From NCBI RefSeq assembly GCF_000972845.2, contig NC_040028.1:18102871-18166870 (forward strand): a stretch of DNA of 64,000 nt. The letters are read 5' to 3'. Origin of the DNA: Larimichthys crocea (Eukaryota > Chordata > Actinopteri > Sciaenidae). The position numbers and the translations under genes are program-made. The notes under the pieces were generated by a model. It did not search any database, had not been told where the DNA came from, and saw nothing but the letters and a program-made list of their open reading frames with translations. Below are positions 11,615-24,184 of the stretch, piece after piece; position 1 is the first letter of the stretch; every line of letters starts with the position of its first letter.

Positions 11615-14305
11615 AATGCAACCCGACAACCGAGTTAAAGGCTTTGTTGTTGATCTGGCTTTGTTTATTTCATGTGTCCAGCTTCTAAATCTGAGTCTTT
11701 ACACTGTCTTGTATTTTGTATTCTTACACCAAAGCCCAACTCTTATGCACACAGTGTAGTACGCTCACAACAAGGTAATATGCTCACTATAGTGTACACT
11801 TAAAGGATGTGGCAGTCCTAACACGAGGCACTGTTTGGCAGCTCTATCTCCAGAGTGTTATATCTCAGCAAGCATTTTCTAGGCAATGGCCACCTTTCAA
11901 ACAGCGAGCTCAACCGATGATTGCCACCCTGGTCACAGAAATATATATATTACCTCTTAATGGGCAGATGTTTCCCAGGTGTTTGTCTGTCAATAAGGCA
12001 AAAGGATGGAGCTTCCTGGAAAGGGGAAGCCTATTGGTTCAAAGCCTGCCTATCACAAGAGCTTGTCATGTGTTTTGTATGTAAAATCTGAATCTATAAA
12101 GCTGTAAAATGACATGGTAGCATTAAGTACAAGTACCTGTAAATGTACTTAGCCACATTCCACCACTGAGCAAAGCTATAGGGGGTTTAACTCGGGGACT
12201 GACTCAGTGGTAACGTCACGCAGTACATTAATATGCATAAGAGGAGACAAACATAACAGGCTGCCAGGATTTGAATCTGCAGGCTTTGTTTATTTTCTGC
12301 CGTCTGATACGATGAAGCAGAAAATGTAGTACACGAGCCAAACTTCACACAGAGACCCAAATTCTTTTGTGTCTGTTTGTGTACTGTACTGTGGGTGTGT
12401 GGATCGGCTGTGGAACAAAAAAAAAAAAAAAAAGAGAGATGTAGGCGTTTGTATGCAAAAGTAGATGTGCTGAGCGCGGAGCGTGAATGTAGCTCGAGCA
12501 TCAGAGCACCTGTACTGTACGTGTGCGTGAATGCAGTGTACACATTAACGTGCAGCGATGCTAAAAATCCTCAGCATCCCCCGGTACAGTGGAAGCTCGC
12601 ACACGGCGGACCAGCCATCATACGCACAGACCTGTCCATCAAATTCTTGGTCGCCATGGAAACAACCTAGTTCCAAGCTTGTGCAAGGCGAGTGCAGCGA
12701 TATAATGGAGGACCAGACAGAGCCTGTGCCTGCCTTGGGGATGTGTTGCTTTTAAAGCGACCACCCTCATCCTTGTCTATTTCAGTTAGACAAAATGAGG
12801 CTGGGGGAGAGAGAGAGAGAGTGTGTGTGACACAGTATCAGGCAGCAAGCAGAAAACAAGCTGCCGTCTGCACAATTGCAAACACACAGCACCTTTTATA
12901 AGTGGATCATTTTTTAAAAATTGAAATTAATACCAAAACCACATGGAGCTTCTTCTGCCGTTTCTCTGGGAACGACGTCGCAGGTTTAAGAGAACGCTTC
13001 AAAGAGCTCAAGAAAAGCTTATCTTATCAACAACATGTAATCATTAAAGGTATTACATCCAGCTTACATCAGTCAGATAACGGGCAGATTACAAGCAGAG
13101 ACGGAAAAATAAAAGAGAGAGAGAGCGGGATGGAGAACGGGCAAAGTCAAAGAGAGAAAGATGGAGTCATCTTTCTAAGGTGCTGTTAAAAATGGAACGT
13201 TAAAGGGAAACAGGCAGGATTTCTAAGGATTGAAGAAGTGTGACAGCAAACAGAAATCTTATCAGCATGATGAAAACGGTGACCTGTGCAGAAAGGAGAC
13301 TAATTACTGTTTTGAAAAGTGTGCAGCCGGCGGAGGGGGGAACTAAATCTAGGAGAGTGAGACTGAAGCCCAGGAGACAGGCAGAAAGAAAGAAAGAGAG
13401 AGAGAGGAAGAGTGTCCTAAAAGTGACAAAGATGAGGAGGTCTGCAGTTGCAGTATGGTGAGGCGGTGAGAAAGGAGGTGCATTCTCCCAGGAAGTGACA
13501 GTTCCAGTGTGAAGAAATCTTAAGGAAACCCTCATGGGGTCCATGCTGTGAACAATGCTGTGGGAAACAGCAGCTCAAATAAATATACTTGAAAGTGACA
13601 GCACCTGACAGGGTCTAAACACTCAATATACTCAGCACAGTCGAGTTTATATTGAGAAAAAACTGTGAAAAATGTTTGCAGCTACATTTTTTAGGTCCTT
13701 TTCTGCTCACACAGAAATGTCTGAATCTCTTTTGTACCAAAACAACAACAACAACATGTACCCTGACCTTCATAGCATGAAGGAGAAACTACAGTGGCCA
13801 CAGAAAACAAAAGTACTTGTCCAGAGGCGGGTCGTCTGTTCTGGGCTACTGTAGAGACATGGTGGTTTAACCTGGAAGAGCAGCTGCAGAAACTGTAGAT
13901 ATAAAAGGCAAATTTTCAGGTAACAAATGCATAATAATTCATATTTTCAGGTGGTTATACATTACAAACAAACATAAACATAGTCATGCATGTTATTTTT
14001 TGTAAATAGAGTCTCCTGAATCTCACACACTGAACTTTTAAAGTCATCAAGCATAAAGGCTAAACATGGCAAAGAGTGAAACTGACTGCTGGTTAAACAA
14101 AACAAGACATTTGAAAATGTTACCTTTGACCAAAGGAAATTATGGTTCAGTGAGTATACATACATTTATTAAATTATTCATAACACACTGTAATGTAGAT
14201 GCAAGCGGAAATGTTTATTAATGTGTGCTGTGGGCACGCATGAGTGGAGGCTGGTATGTAAACAGACAACATAAATACCACCACCACTATTACTATTACT
14301 ACTAC

Positions 14306-14338
<33 letters not shown>

Positions 14339-15187
14339 ATAAACACCATGTCCTGGTGGTTGCTTACAACTACATTATAGTTTTATAAACCATTTATTTA
14401 ATTCTAAATTACCATAAAGCATCGAGAGCTTCTTTACAATCTTCAAACTGAAACAATAACTGACAGATTCATCTGTTAAAGTAGGAGGACGTGCTCCTGA
14501 ATCTTTTCGGTTTTGAAAACAAAAATTGTTGAGATTAAAAATTCATTGACGCCTTTGGAAACAGTTGTTGTTGATGACTGTTGTTGATGATGTCCACAAG
14601 GTCCAAAGGAGGAAAAATAACCTTGTAAAAATGCCAATCACCATAATTAATATTCCTCTGTCGTGGTGTCACAACAGGGATGGAGAAAAGGGTCGAAGGT
14701 TTTTCATAACTCTGAAGTGAATCTACATTTACATCCAAATTATTTTCAACCACTTTCCATCAAAGCTTGTTAAGTGTGTAACAACCAAGCGGCAAGATGA
14801 ATAAAGTATATCTAATAGTGAATTTCCCCGTGGTGGGATGAATAAAGTATATCTAATCTAATCAACCTGTTGTTGTGAAGTGAAGTTGATGTGGAAGTGC
14901 CAAAAATTGGAGTTCCTCAAATGTCCACTTGAGGCTGGCTCCAGAAGTGAGTCAGTCTCCATAAGTCCCCATGTTCAAATGTCCAACTTCACAGCAGAAA
15001 TAAACATGTTTACAGCCTGGTACAAAAAACAGTTTTGGTCTCTGTAGCTAATTTCCCCGTTCATGACAACTGTACTGAGGGTGAATTTATATACAACTCA
15101 CCTGTTCACATTATATTAAGGCTTAAAGTTATGCAGGATTAAGAGCGTGGACGCTTTGATGCCGTTACGGATGGCTTGTTTTAGCAA
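11612..15187. repeat. Duplicated block B, copy 2
   Basis: Second and cleaner copy of 7391-10846. It contains A runs near 12417-12433, GA runs near 12810 and 13395, CAA and AAT trinucleotide runs near 13741 and 14281-14340, and the LINE tail at 14803-14872. No known protein, tRNA or rRNA is recognisable. Confidence 0.85.
14803..14872 (+). repeat. LINE 3'-tail-like sequence
   Basis: Contains gaatttccccgtggtgggat and aataaagtatatctaatcta, like the end of fish L2/CR1-type LINEs. It directly precedes a family R copy. Confidence 0.6.
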
Positions 15188-15325
15188 CCAGGTGTCTTCA
15201 GCTCCACCGATTATTCCCATCTTTGCAGATGAGTGACAGATCTGAGCTTCTAAATGGCTCTTTGGAAACTTACTGGTGACTTCACGGACACGCTGTCCGT
15301 TATTTTTACTGTCAGTGGGCACAAC
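14873..15325 (+). repeat. Dispersed repeat family R, near full copy
   Basis: Runs from tgaagtgaagttgatgtgga through ttcctcaaatgtccacttga, cagcctggtacaaaaaacag and ggcttaaagttatgcaggat. It continues into the distal part with gtgacttcacggacacgctg and ends near tttttactgtcagtgg. Useful as a reference for the family because both ends are present. Confidence 0.8.
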
Positions 15326-16737
15326 CAGATGATATATAAGCTATAAGAATAAACAATGACTGGTTTAAGCATCATACATGTGACTGAACTGTTGACTGGC
15401 CGGGGCCATCAGTGTTGTCCACTGGTCAACATCATAACGCCGCTCATTGTCATCAGATCTGGAGCAAAGCTGTGAGATAGTGGTGCTCATTGTATAGAGC
15501 AGCATGGAGGTTGACATGAGTAGGTGTCAACAGTTTCTGTAATCATGAGCGCTTTCTCCTACATTTTTTTCCCCACTCTTGGGTCACTGAGTTCATCCCA
15601 TGGTGTTGTGCGCTGGAGTAAATGTGGAAAAAAAAAACAGGTAGAGCCGGTACCGCAACACATCCGTCATCCGCACTTCTTCTTAATGCACATGTAATAT
15701 TTAAGAGGAAGCAGAGAAAGTGAAGTGCAGCAGACAGACCTGCCTTACCTTTGGACTAAATGAATCAAAGAAAGCTCTTTCTGTTCGTCAACTACTGCCT
15801 GTTTGATAAGTTGCAGTGACTTTATCTCAGCAATTTGCTCTCATGGAAACATTTCTGGTTTACCTTGAGCATTTTTATCCATGATTACGGTGTGGTGCAT
15901 CGTTCTAATAAACCCTGTGGTTGTGGTACTCCACAGAGTCTCTTGGATGTCTTCGTTTGTTACGTCCTCCTACAGCCAACCTTCTTCTTTCTCTTTGTGT
16001 GGTAGTTGTGCAACAACATCTAAAAATGAACATGTGTGTGCAGCCACACATGTTCATGTCTCAGATCACATATCTTGAAAATACCTGCCCACACTAACAG
16101 AAATGTAACAGAGATGTCGAATATGGAGCAGATAACAGGGTACAAGTACTCAGAAGAAGTATTTATGATTAGTGATATGTATCATTCATAAAACTACTTT
16201 TTAAATCATATCACACCCGGGATGGCAGCGTTGGTTAATTAGCCCAACACTTCGGTTCAGGCTGAAATATCTTGACAAAAGTTGGATGGGTTGCCATGAA
16301 ATTTGATACCGATGCCCAGAGGTTGTTGATCCCTGTGATGTTAGAAGCTCCACCAGCAATTCGTCCAACTTTGTGTCATGATCTAATCCCTGTGTTAAAA
16401 GAAGAGTGGCAAGGAGAGGGTTAGCCTTAGCCTGCAGGTGGAGGAGTGGAGGAGGAGCCTTTAATCAGATGATTGATTAAATGAGTTGGGGATTAGTCGT
16501 GAATCCTTCTCATGACCAGCAGCAGACGTCCTACTGGTTGTGTTGGCTGATCCAAATGTAAGTTTGTTCTCTATATGTAGCTAATTTTCTATATTCCACC
16601 AGTGTTAACCATCACTTACAGTACAGGAAAGGTCATTTGTAAAATACAGCAATAAAATACAAATATTTCTCTAAACCTGAGAAAATTAAGTAATCATCTT
16701 ACAATAGTGTGCTAATGAGCTAAACTGAGGGTTGATT
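15326..16737. other. Non-coding stretch, no gene seen
   Basis: No recognisable exon, RNA gene or mobile element. Confidence 0.4.
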
Positions 16738-17345
16738 ACCAGGCTGTAAACGTTTTTATTTCTGCTGTGAAGTTGGACATTTGAACATGGGGACTTATGG
16801 AGACTGACTCACTTCTGGAGCCAGCCTCAAGTGGACGTTTGAGGAACTGCAGTTTTTTTAAAAGATGATTTTTTGGGGCTTTATGCCTTTAATGATAGGA
16901 CAGCTGAAGATAGACAGGAAGCAGGGGGCAGAGAGAGGGGGAGTGACACGCAGTAAATTAGCCGTCTGATGCGGGATTCGAACCGGGGCCAGCTGCAGCG
17001 AGGACTGTAGCCTCCACACACGGGGCGGCCGCTTAACCCACCACGCTACCGACCGCCCCGGAGCTGCAGTTTTTTGGTGCTTCTGCATTGGCTGCCATGG
17101 TTGGACTTGACTGATGATTTAACACTAACTTTCAACACACCAACGAACAATATTATGACAACTTTATTTCTCAGTAAAATTGGGATTGTGGGATGGGGTA
17201 ATCAAGTTCTGGAGAAATCCCAGCTGATTATTTAGCTTCATTTCCTTCCACCGACTGTAGCCACCAGATATAATTGTTTGTTCAGTCTGTTTGGGGCCAT
17301 TTGTATAATTTCCTCACATCATTTCCATTTACGTATCGTGTGTTT
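16738..17345 (-). repeat. Composite repeat: family R fragment plus linked sequence, copy 1
   Basis: A family R fragment (16738-16860) is interrupted by a SINE and resumes as ggagctgcagttttttggtg. It is followed by about 240 bp beginning ttggacttgactgatgattt. The same arrangement recurs at 24327-24860, and the distal part recurs at 18252-18360. Confidence 0.75.
16859..17063 (-). mobile_element. tRNA-derived SINE inserted in family R
   Basis: Read on the minus strand, it starts at the tRNA-like head and has an A-box-like tagcgtggtgggttaagcgg. A perfect B box follows (ggttcgaatcc from gggattcgaaccgggg). The tail includes ctgtcctatcattaaaggca. The flanking gctgcagtttttt and actgcagtttttt form a probable target-site duplication of about 12 bp. 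A copy at 24440-24618 occupies the same site. Confidence 0.75.
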
Positions 17346-19769
17346 GAATATGAACCTTATAAAATGCTCTGAGTAAGTCCCCTCTTTCAAGCTGTCGACC
17401 CATTATCAAACACCTCTGCCGGCCTTTTGTTGATGTGACCATTATGTCAACGCGGCTTCTGTGATATGTTGACTCTCATAATTGCCAAATCCCTCAATAT
17501 ATTGCGAAATAGGAGAAAACAGATGGCATGAAATGACCGGGATATTTAAGGATCGACACACCACCGAGCACATCAGCGCATCGCCATGGAAACCGTCACG
17601 CTCTTGCAGTTTTCTAATGGCCACAATTAGCTGAGAGGAACAACAAAGTGGGCTAGATCAGATGGCCAGATGTTCAGATATGATTTTTTAGCAGTGGCAG
17701 AAAAAAGCTTCGACTGATCTCTGATTCAGCTCAATCACAGTTATGAGTCTCGATGATTACGCAGGTAGCGATGATGAGGGTGGTGCTGGTGGCTGTGCTT
17801 TGATTTTAAATCACTGACAAAAGCCTGCAGTGCACGTACACAGCCTGTGCTGGTTTTATCCACCCTTATCATAGTATCATTGAAGAATGAAGACCTTGGC
17901 AGACATGTCACGATGAGGATTTCTTCGATTTTTCTTCATGTAATATTGATACACACAAAGTTTGTCGTCACCCACAGACGTGGATCATCCGCGGACCTGA
18001 GGCAGGTTGAATCATGCCTGGCTGCCCAAACGAGTCATCTATAACAGCACCCACTTTTTATCTTCCTTATATTTTTACTTAATGTTTGTTTTGCACCAGT
18101 TACACCAAGACAAATTCCTTGTAAGTGAAACTTGCTACGTACTTGTCGATAAATCCGATTCTGATTTAATCTCAAAGACTCGAAACACCAATGAACAAAC
18201 AACTCTCAGGTTTTATCGTGACCGTTTGTTTCTTAGTTAAAATGAGACGTGGCAGCATCACTTGGCTTCATTTTGGCCTGTAGCCACCAGTTATAAATGT
18301 TTGTTCAGTCTGTTAAGGGCCACATGTCATTTCACCGCATCATTTCTGTTTACTTGTGACTCTGTGTGTGTTTGTGAGTACAAAAGTTTCCTCCTTCAAA
18401 CTAAATGACGCTGTCACTGAAACTAAGGCCAGACCAGGTGAAGTTCATGGACTAAACACTGATACCCCTGTACTCCTGATACACCTGTTTTGTTCTGTCT
18501 TTGTTTATTTCATGTACCTGGCTACTAAATCAGTATCTGTAAACTCTATACATGTACTGTTAGAATGGAAACCCCGGGTCAGTGAAGGGTTAATTGGTCC
18601 TTTTGATCGTGGTTTCAACTGAAACAGCTTTGCAGCTGGGCCCAAAAAAAAAAGATACACTTTCATGTACACACATGACACTACACACAGCTACACACTT
18701 CTTCTTCTTCTTGCATAACACACACACACACACACACTTCTTTCTCTCATTGAAATTCCTTTTTTGGTCATCCACTACAAAGACGGCAGCATAATGAAGT
18801 GTGGCTGAGTGACATGCACCTGGAGAAAGACGATAAGCACATGAGTCGGGTGTTCAACAAAGGTTCTGCTGACCTGCTGGCGGCCTGTTGGGGATGACTG
18901 TAGGAGACATTTCAGTACACAGGTCTTAACATATTGCTCTGGGCCAGAAACACACTTCCCACAGCCCACTCACACTCTCCATTTTTCCGTCACAGTCTCT
19001 GAGCACACTAGTGAGTTGGTGTGAGTCATCTGCTTCCAAATGCCCCATTATTGAGCCTCACTGCGAAGAAAGAGAACAGCATGTGTGCAGTGGCACCAAT
19101 GCCTCTGCATTGGCAACATTGTGAGTATCTGTGATAACTCTGTATTTGGATGTGTGTATTCAAGTTTTCTATCACTGTAGGTGACCTCATCTGTTCTACT
19201 TGAAGTCATGCATGAGCGTTTCAGTCACTAAAGAGGATGTGTCTGCTGTAAACACCATGCAAGTTGACTTTACAGTCTGTCTTAGCGTTCACAGACCGCT
19301 GGTTAGATCTCTTTGTGCTGTGATTTATTATTCATTGTCGCATTTGGCCGTGCAGCGGTAATTGCAGCATGCAGCAGCAGCGCCTGCATCTGATGGAGCC
19401 CAAATGAATAAATAAATCTAGATGGCTGAGCCATTTGAACGTTTGACATTTACTGATGAGGCAATTAAGAGAGCGGTGCACACAACACACAACCTGCATT
19501 ACATTGGCTGATCCTTGCACAACACAATAACGAACCGCAAACACACCCGCTCTCTCTCACACACACATTTATTATGCAGAGAAACATTGACTCTTTCGGT
19601 GACTTTGTATGTTTAACACTTTCTTTGAAAGGTATTTTTCAGTGATAGGTGACTGCTGTGCTACACTGTGCCATGTCTTTCTCCATGTAACACTCACTCA
19701 CACACACAAAGGCACAAACAGAAAAAAAAGAAAGAGAGGTAAACCCGAGCGGCAACCGCCGTGTCTGTG
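17346..19769. other. Non-coding stretch, no gene seen
   Basis: Contains a third, diverged partial copy of the composite repeat tail at 18252-18360 (cagtctgttaagggccac), a CA microsatellite at about 18717-18739, and otherwise nothing recognisable. The open frames here are short and show no family resemblance. Confidence 0.45.
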
Positions 19770-20428
19770 AAGTGAAGCCAGTATGGAAGTGCCAAAAACT
19801 GAATGTTCCTGGCGGAACTAGTCGCCAAGAACATCCCTAATTTTTTCCGGCTCCCGCACAGTTGATGTGTGTGTCACACACGAATAAGGCTTTTCTGACA
19901 CCAAACGTCATCAAAATAACTCTAGTGTTAGTTAGTTAGTTAATTAGGAACTCTAATGTTTGCAGCTTACATTAACAGTAGATCAGACCAAGCGGCAACA
20001 TCCATGGCTAAGAAGTGAAGTACAGCCTGGTACAAAAAACTATTTTAGCTACCGTAATTTTCGGACTATTGCGCTCACCCGAATATAAGCCACACCAGCT
20101 AAATTTAAAATAATGCAGTAGTTCTATTTCCGTCTTTGACGGCCAGATCAATTGCCTTTAACTTAAAAGCATGCATTTCTTTTCCATGATGAGGGTGTGT
20201 GCATGATGCGCAAAATGACTAGTGTCTTCTTCGGTGCATAATCTTTCCCCACATGTCTGTCTTACTTTTGCGTTTACTGCTAGAGAGTGGCCCCGTTGGC
20301 CAGTAAAAATCTATAAATTAGCCGCATAGGTTCAAAGCGTGTGAAAAAAGTAGCGGCCCATAGTCCGAAAATTACGGTAATTTGTGGTCTGAGCCGCCAC
20401 ACTCTGAGCTTTAATGTCCATTCTTTAT
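19770..20428 (+). repeat. Family R copy interrupted by a MITE
   Basis: The left part (19770-20051) has tgaagtgaagccagtatgga and cagcctggtacaaaaaacta. The right remnant (20378-20428) ends with tccattctttatactgtcta, as expected for the distal end of the family. The 326-bp MITE lies between them, so the insertion is younger than this family R copy. Confidence 0.7.
20052..20377. mobile_element. MITE with perfect 18-bp terminal inverted repeats
   Basis: The left end CCGTAATTTTCGGACTAT is the exact reverse complement of the right end ATAGTCCGAAAATTACGG. Both ends are flanked by TA (20050-20051 and 20378-20379), the expected target duplication of TA-targeting DNA transposons. The interior carries degenerate gaatataagccaca-type subterminal motifs that are common in fish MITEs. 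No transposase frame is present, so it is non-autonomous; I did not assign a superfamily. Confidence 0.85.
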
Positions 20429-20799
20429 ACTGTCTATGGACAAACCCAGCACAAGAAATCAGAATGCAAAAACTGGAACTCACAATCAGAAAACAGCAGA
20501 TAACAACCAAACCGAGCGTTTTAATTAATTGAATAATAAAAAAAAAAAAACACTTCAAGGTCCATTAAGTGCTCAGCTGTTGTGGAATATAATTTCCATT
20601 TTTATGTTGTTTTTCAAGCAACAGTTCAACACTTTGGGATACATACTCTTTATCACTTTTGCTGAGAGTAAGATGAGAGCACTGTCATATTTGTAAATGC
20701 AAATTTGAAGTCCACCTCCCAGCACCTCTTCATCCACTCTACATTTTTGCAGTAGTCAAACTCAACATTATGACGACGTACAGCTCCTGTGTTCATTCC

Positions 20800-21135
20800 T
20801 TTTGTCGTACTGTAACTGTTCCGGTCAGTCGACCCAAAACGCGGCAGCAAAGCTTTTAACAAGGCCAAAGGGACTATATTACCCCACTTCTCGCCTCACC
20901 ATATCCGGCACCCTGTCAGAGTTGAAAGTAAACTCTTGATATTTGCTTATAGGAGACTGCACAGTCTAAAAACTGCATAATTTTCTGTACCCATATAGCT
21001 ACACACCTGAGGTCCTCTGAGACTCTGCCAATGCGCGGCGGCAGAGGTTTCAGTTTCTCACTAGCTGCACCAATTACGGGTATGAAACTCTTCTTCTGTT
21101 CCATAATCTCCAACTTCCAGGTGACTTACTGTACA
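20800..21135 (+). repeat. Decayed LINE reverse-transcriptase 3' region (L2-like)
   Basis: In broken frames the segment reads like the C-terminal part of a fish L2-type LINE ORF2. One stretch reads KTRQQS (compare TQNAAAR in the family), followed by DYITPLLASP, and later THLRSSETLP. Several stops and frameshifts mark it as a dead fragment. Confidence 0.6.
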
Positions 21136-22658
21136 AACATGAAACACACTTACTTGCATAACGGCATCGGACTTGTTTTAACTTGACTTAATTGCTTTTG
21201 CGTACGTGTGTGTGTGTGTGTGATGTGAAACTGAAGTTTTGAAGAGTGCAAATATTCACATAGGCACATGGATAGGAAATTAGAAAGGTCAGATACTCAA
21301 AGAAATGGCAGCTAATAGACAACAAATATTTATCAACAGAGAAATAAACACACCAAATCAAAAATGACTTAAAGCGACTTATAAATTAGTAATTTTTTTT
21401 TGTGTAACACCACTGTAAATTGAGAGATGTACACATGTATTCGAGGTACAAACACTAACACTCCCTCTGTGCACTGTGAGCTTACAATCCAGGCACCCCG
21501 GCTAACAAACTGAGCTAACGGCAGCTACAGTTTGCAGCTTTATGTAGAGGACATTGTTTTATTCGACAGTAATAGAAGAGAGGTTTGTTTTATTTTGCTG
21601 TCTCTGAGTGTGACATTCAAATCTAAGGGTGTGACGCCTACCCAGCTGCCTACTGGGGGAGGCGAACTCTTATCACGTTATTGCAGAAGTATTGTAACGC
21701 GTAACATATGAGTGTCAAACTCCTCCTGTCCAGTTTGCAAGAAAAACACCTTAGTAAACTCATATATAAGATATTGATGATATAGTGATATTAGGGACAT
21801 GTTCAGGGTGTGTCAGGAAATGGATGGATACCTTGAAGAAGAAGAAGAAGAGCATCCGCAGTAGTGAAATTTAATTTGAGTTAAATAAAGTTACAGTAAA
21901 GCTTGCAGGGTGTCTTTACCGGCAATACAGGAAAATCAAAAACCGGTGTAATGCTGCAAATGCTGTGTCAGCAGAGGGACACACACTCAGTGTAGTATTT
22001 GCAGGTGTGCAGCCGTGGGATTTCACTGGTCCGTGTTTCGCTTAAATTGAGTCTCCGGAGTATCGCGCAAATCTAACAGCAGTGCTCTGGGCAATCTGAA
22101 ATGGCTCATCAGCAATTCATCCATCTCATAAAAAACAAATCTGTGGAAACACGTTCTCTGCATAAAGACCGCATGGCTACAGGATCTAAGGAGCTAGTAT
22201 TTCTTTACCCTGTGAATTTAATAACACAAATACTGACTCGGAAACATAAAATCTAAATTTGATTATGTTTTTTTATGTTTGTCAAAGTTAAGGCGTATGT
22301 TTCCCTGCGGTGGACAAACAATTTGGTGACAGTGAAAACAAGAATCCTCTCAACCGCTCAATGATTTCGTGCGTATAGCTTCCTGAATGAAACCCAAGTA
22401 AACACTCCTTCATGGTGACATACCAAAGAAGTTCTGAGTTTAAGTTGATGGAAGCATTGAATAAATAAAACCCATTTATCTTTCTTTTTATGCACTACAC
22501 CATTTGGGGGAAAACAAGTTAGAGATGATCGAGATTGCTTCTATATCTGTTCGGTAAATGCAGCTGAAGACTGAAACAGGAAAACCACAGGAAGGGGGTG
22601 GGCTTTCTGGTTTTCTGTTCTCGTCTGGTGTCTGAACTCAGGTCAAACCTTTCGACTA
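21136..22658. other. Non-coding stretch, no gene seen
   Basis: Holds a GT run near 21208-21222 and a GAA run at about 21836-21851. No exon, RNA gene or mobile element recognised. Confidence 0.45.
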
Positions 22659-23310
22659 GATTAGATTAGATTATCTTTTATTTTTCCCACGATGGGGAAA
22701 CGTACTCGTTACAGCAGCAAAGTGTGATATACGCTACAGAAGTAAAGTAGTAGTAGAAAGGACGAAAACAACAAAAACAGACAGAGGTATCTTAATAATC
22801 TACGATATGCAATATGAACAAAAAAGCAAACAAGCAACAGACAACGTGCAAAAAGTACTGAAGGTAAAAGTCACATGTTATAAAAGAACAATATTGTAAT
22901 CTAAAGTGACCATTGATATAAATAATATTGCAGTTAAAGTGACCATGGTAATATTGTACATTGTAAGTTATCGGAATAGAAAAATATATACACATACAGA
23001 TGTGTATGTGGGTGTATCAGTCTGCTGCTGAAGGAGCTGTTCAGGGACCCCACAGTGTCACGTAGGGGGTGAGAGGTGTTGCCCATGATGGATGTCAGCT
23101 TGGCTAACATCCTTCTCCTCTATGGTGTCCAGAGGACAGTCCAGGACAGAGCTCGCTCTTCTAATCAGTCTATTGAGCCTGCTCCTGTCCCTGCTGCCCC
23201 GTCTCCAGCAGACCACAGCATAAAAGATGGCCGAGGCCACCACAGAGTCATAGAAAGTCCTGAGGAGAGCCCTGCACACTCCAAAGGACCTCAGCCTCTT
23301 CCTTAACGGG
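22659..23310 (-). mobile_element. L2/CR1-group LINE, 5'-truncated 3' end
   Basis: The minus-strand frame 23279-23058 encodes CRALLRTFYDSVVASAIFYA and SRLNRLIRRASSVLDCPLD, characteristic of the C-terminal end of the reverse-transcriptase polyprotein of L2/CR1/Rex1-type LINEs in fish. The frame is then lost. The 3' UTR continues leftward and ends at the TTAGATTAGATTA tail near 22659-22672. The element is therefore 5'-truncated and inactive. It also identifies the source of the LINE tails at 10468 and 14803. Confidence 0.8.
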
Positions 23311-23514
23311 TAACAATACGACTACAATACTCTCACAACAACAGCAGTACAACTCTGATATAACCGTGTCCCTGACAACCATATCATTCATGCTTATCAT
23401 ATCTATATGTTCTGTTAGTGAGGCCAGCTCAATTAGTAACATAGCACAAGCACTTGTGAATGGTATTCTTTGTGTTCCATGTTCGTTCATCCGCAAGAAG
23501 TATGTAACGTTTTA

Positions 23515-23748
23515 CCAAGTGAAGCCAATGTTGAAGTGCCAAAAACTGCAGTTCACTTGAGGCTGGCTCCAGAAATGAGTCAGTCTCCATAAGTCCCCAT
23601 GTTAAAAGCTTCACAGCAGAAATAAACATGTTTACAGCCTGGTACAAAAAACAGTTTTGGTCTCTGTAGCTAATTTCCCCGTTCATGACAACTGTACTGA
23701 GGGTGAATTTATTTAGAACTCACCTGTTCACATTATATTAAGGCTTTG
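23515..23748 (+). repeat. Dispersed repeat family R, partial copy
   Basis: Starts aagtgaagccaatgttgaag and runs through gtcagtctccataagtcccc to attatattaaggctttgg, where it stops. About half of the family length. Confidence 0.8.
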
Positions 23749-23784
23749 GTGAAAACTGGATCAAATTTTATGGAGTCCCCTGAT

Positions 23785-23803
23785 GTCCTCCTCATTACAA
23801 TGA

Positions 23804-23841
<38 letters not shown>

Positions 23842-24090
23842 CACTGTTGTCCACTGGACTCAAAGGACATACTGGCACCAGTTTGTCCTTTGTAATTTCT
23901 TCCTGTGCAGCATAAACAGCAAGGGTACGAAAACACAAAGGCTCTCTCCAGGTTATCGTGAACATTGTGTCAGAGAAAAGTGTCATTTTGTTTGTGTGCC
24001 GCCGCTGCTGAATATTCTGAGCTCTCCTGGTTTTCAAGCTTTTGAGAGGTTGAAAGTTGAATTTAGTGGACGAAAGCTAAATTATCATAT
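23785..24090. repeat. Diverged duplicate D, copy 1 (with CA microsatellite)
   Basis: Similar to 26665-26990: a CA run, then cttcactgttgtccactgga, tcctttgtaatttcttcctg, aggctctctccaggttatcg and gagctctcctgg. The two copies lie on either side of the st6gal2 candidate first exon, in the same orientation. Confidence 0.75.
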
Positions 24091-24184
24091 CGAAACGACT
24101 CTTCAGTCACCAACTATTTCACAGTTTGGGTGAAACTGGATCATATTTTATGGAGAAAATAATTATACGGCTCCTTCCTTTCCA

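Noticed and set aside
16859..17063. A functional tRNA gene at the perfect B box
   Set aside because: The sequence around it does not fold into a full tRNA cloverleaf by eye; the head is joined to a SINE tail and recurs at 24440 in the same repeat.
23076..23306. Plus-strand 76-codon frame
   Set aside because: It is the antisense shadow of the LINE reverse-transcriptase fragment.
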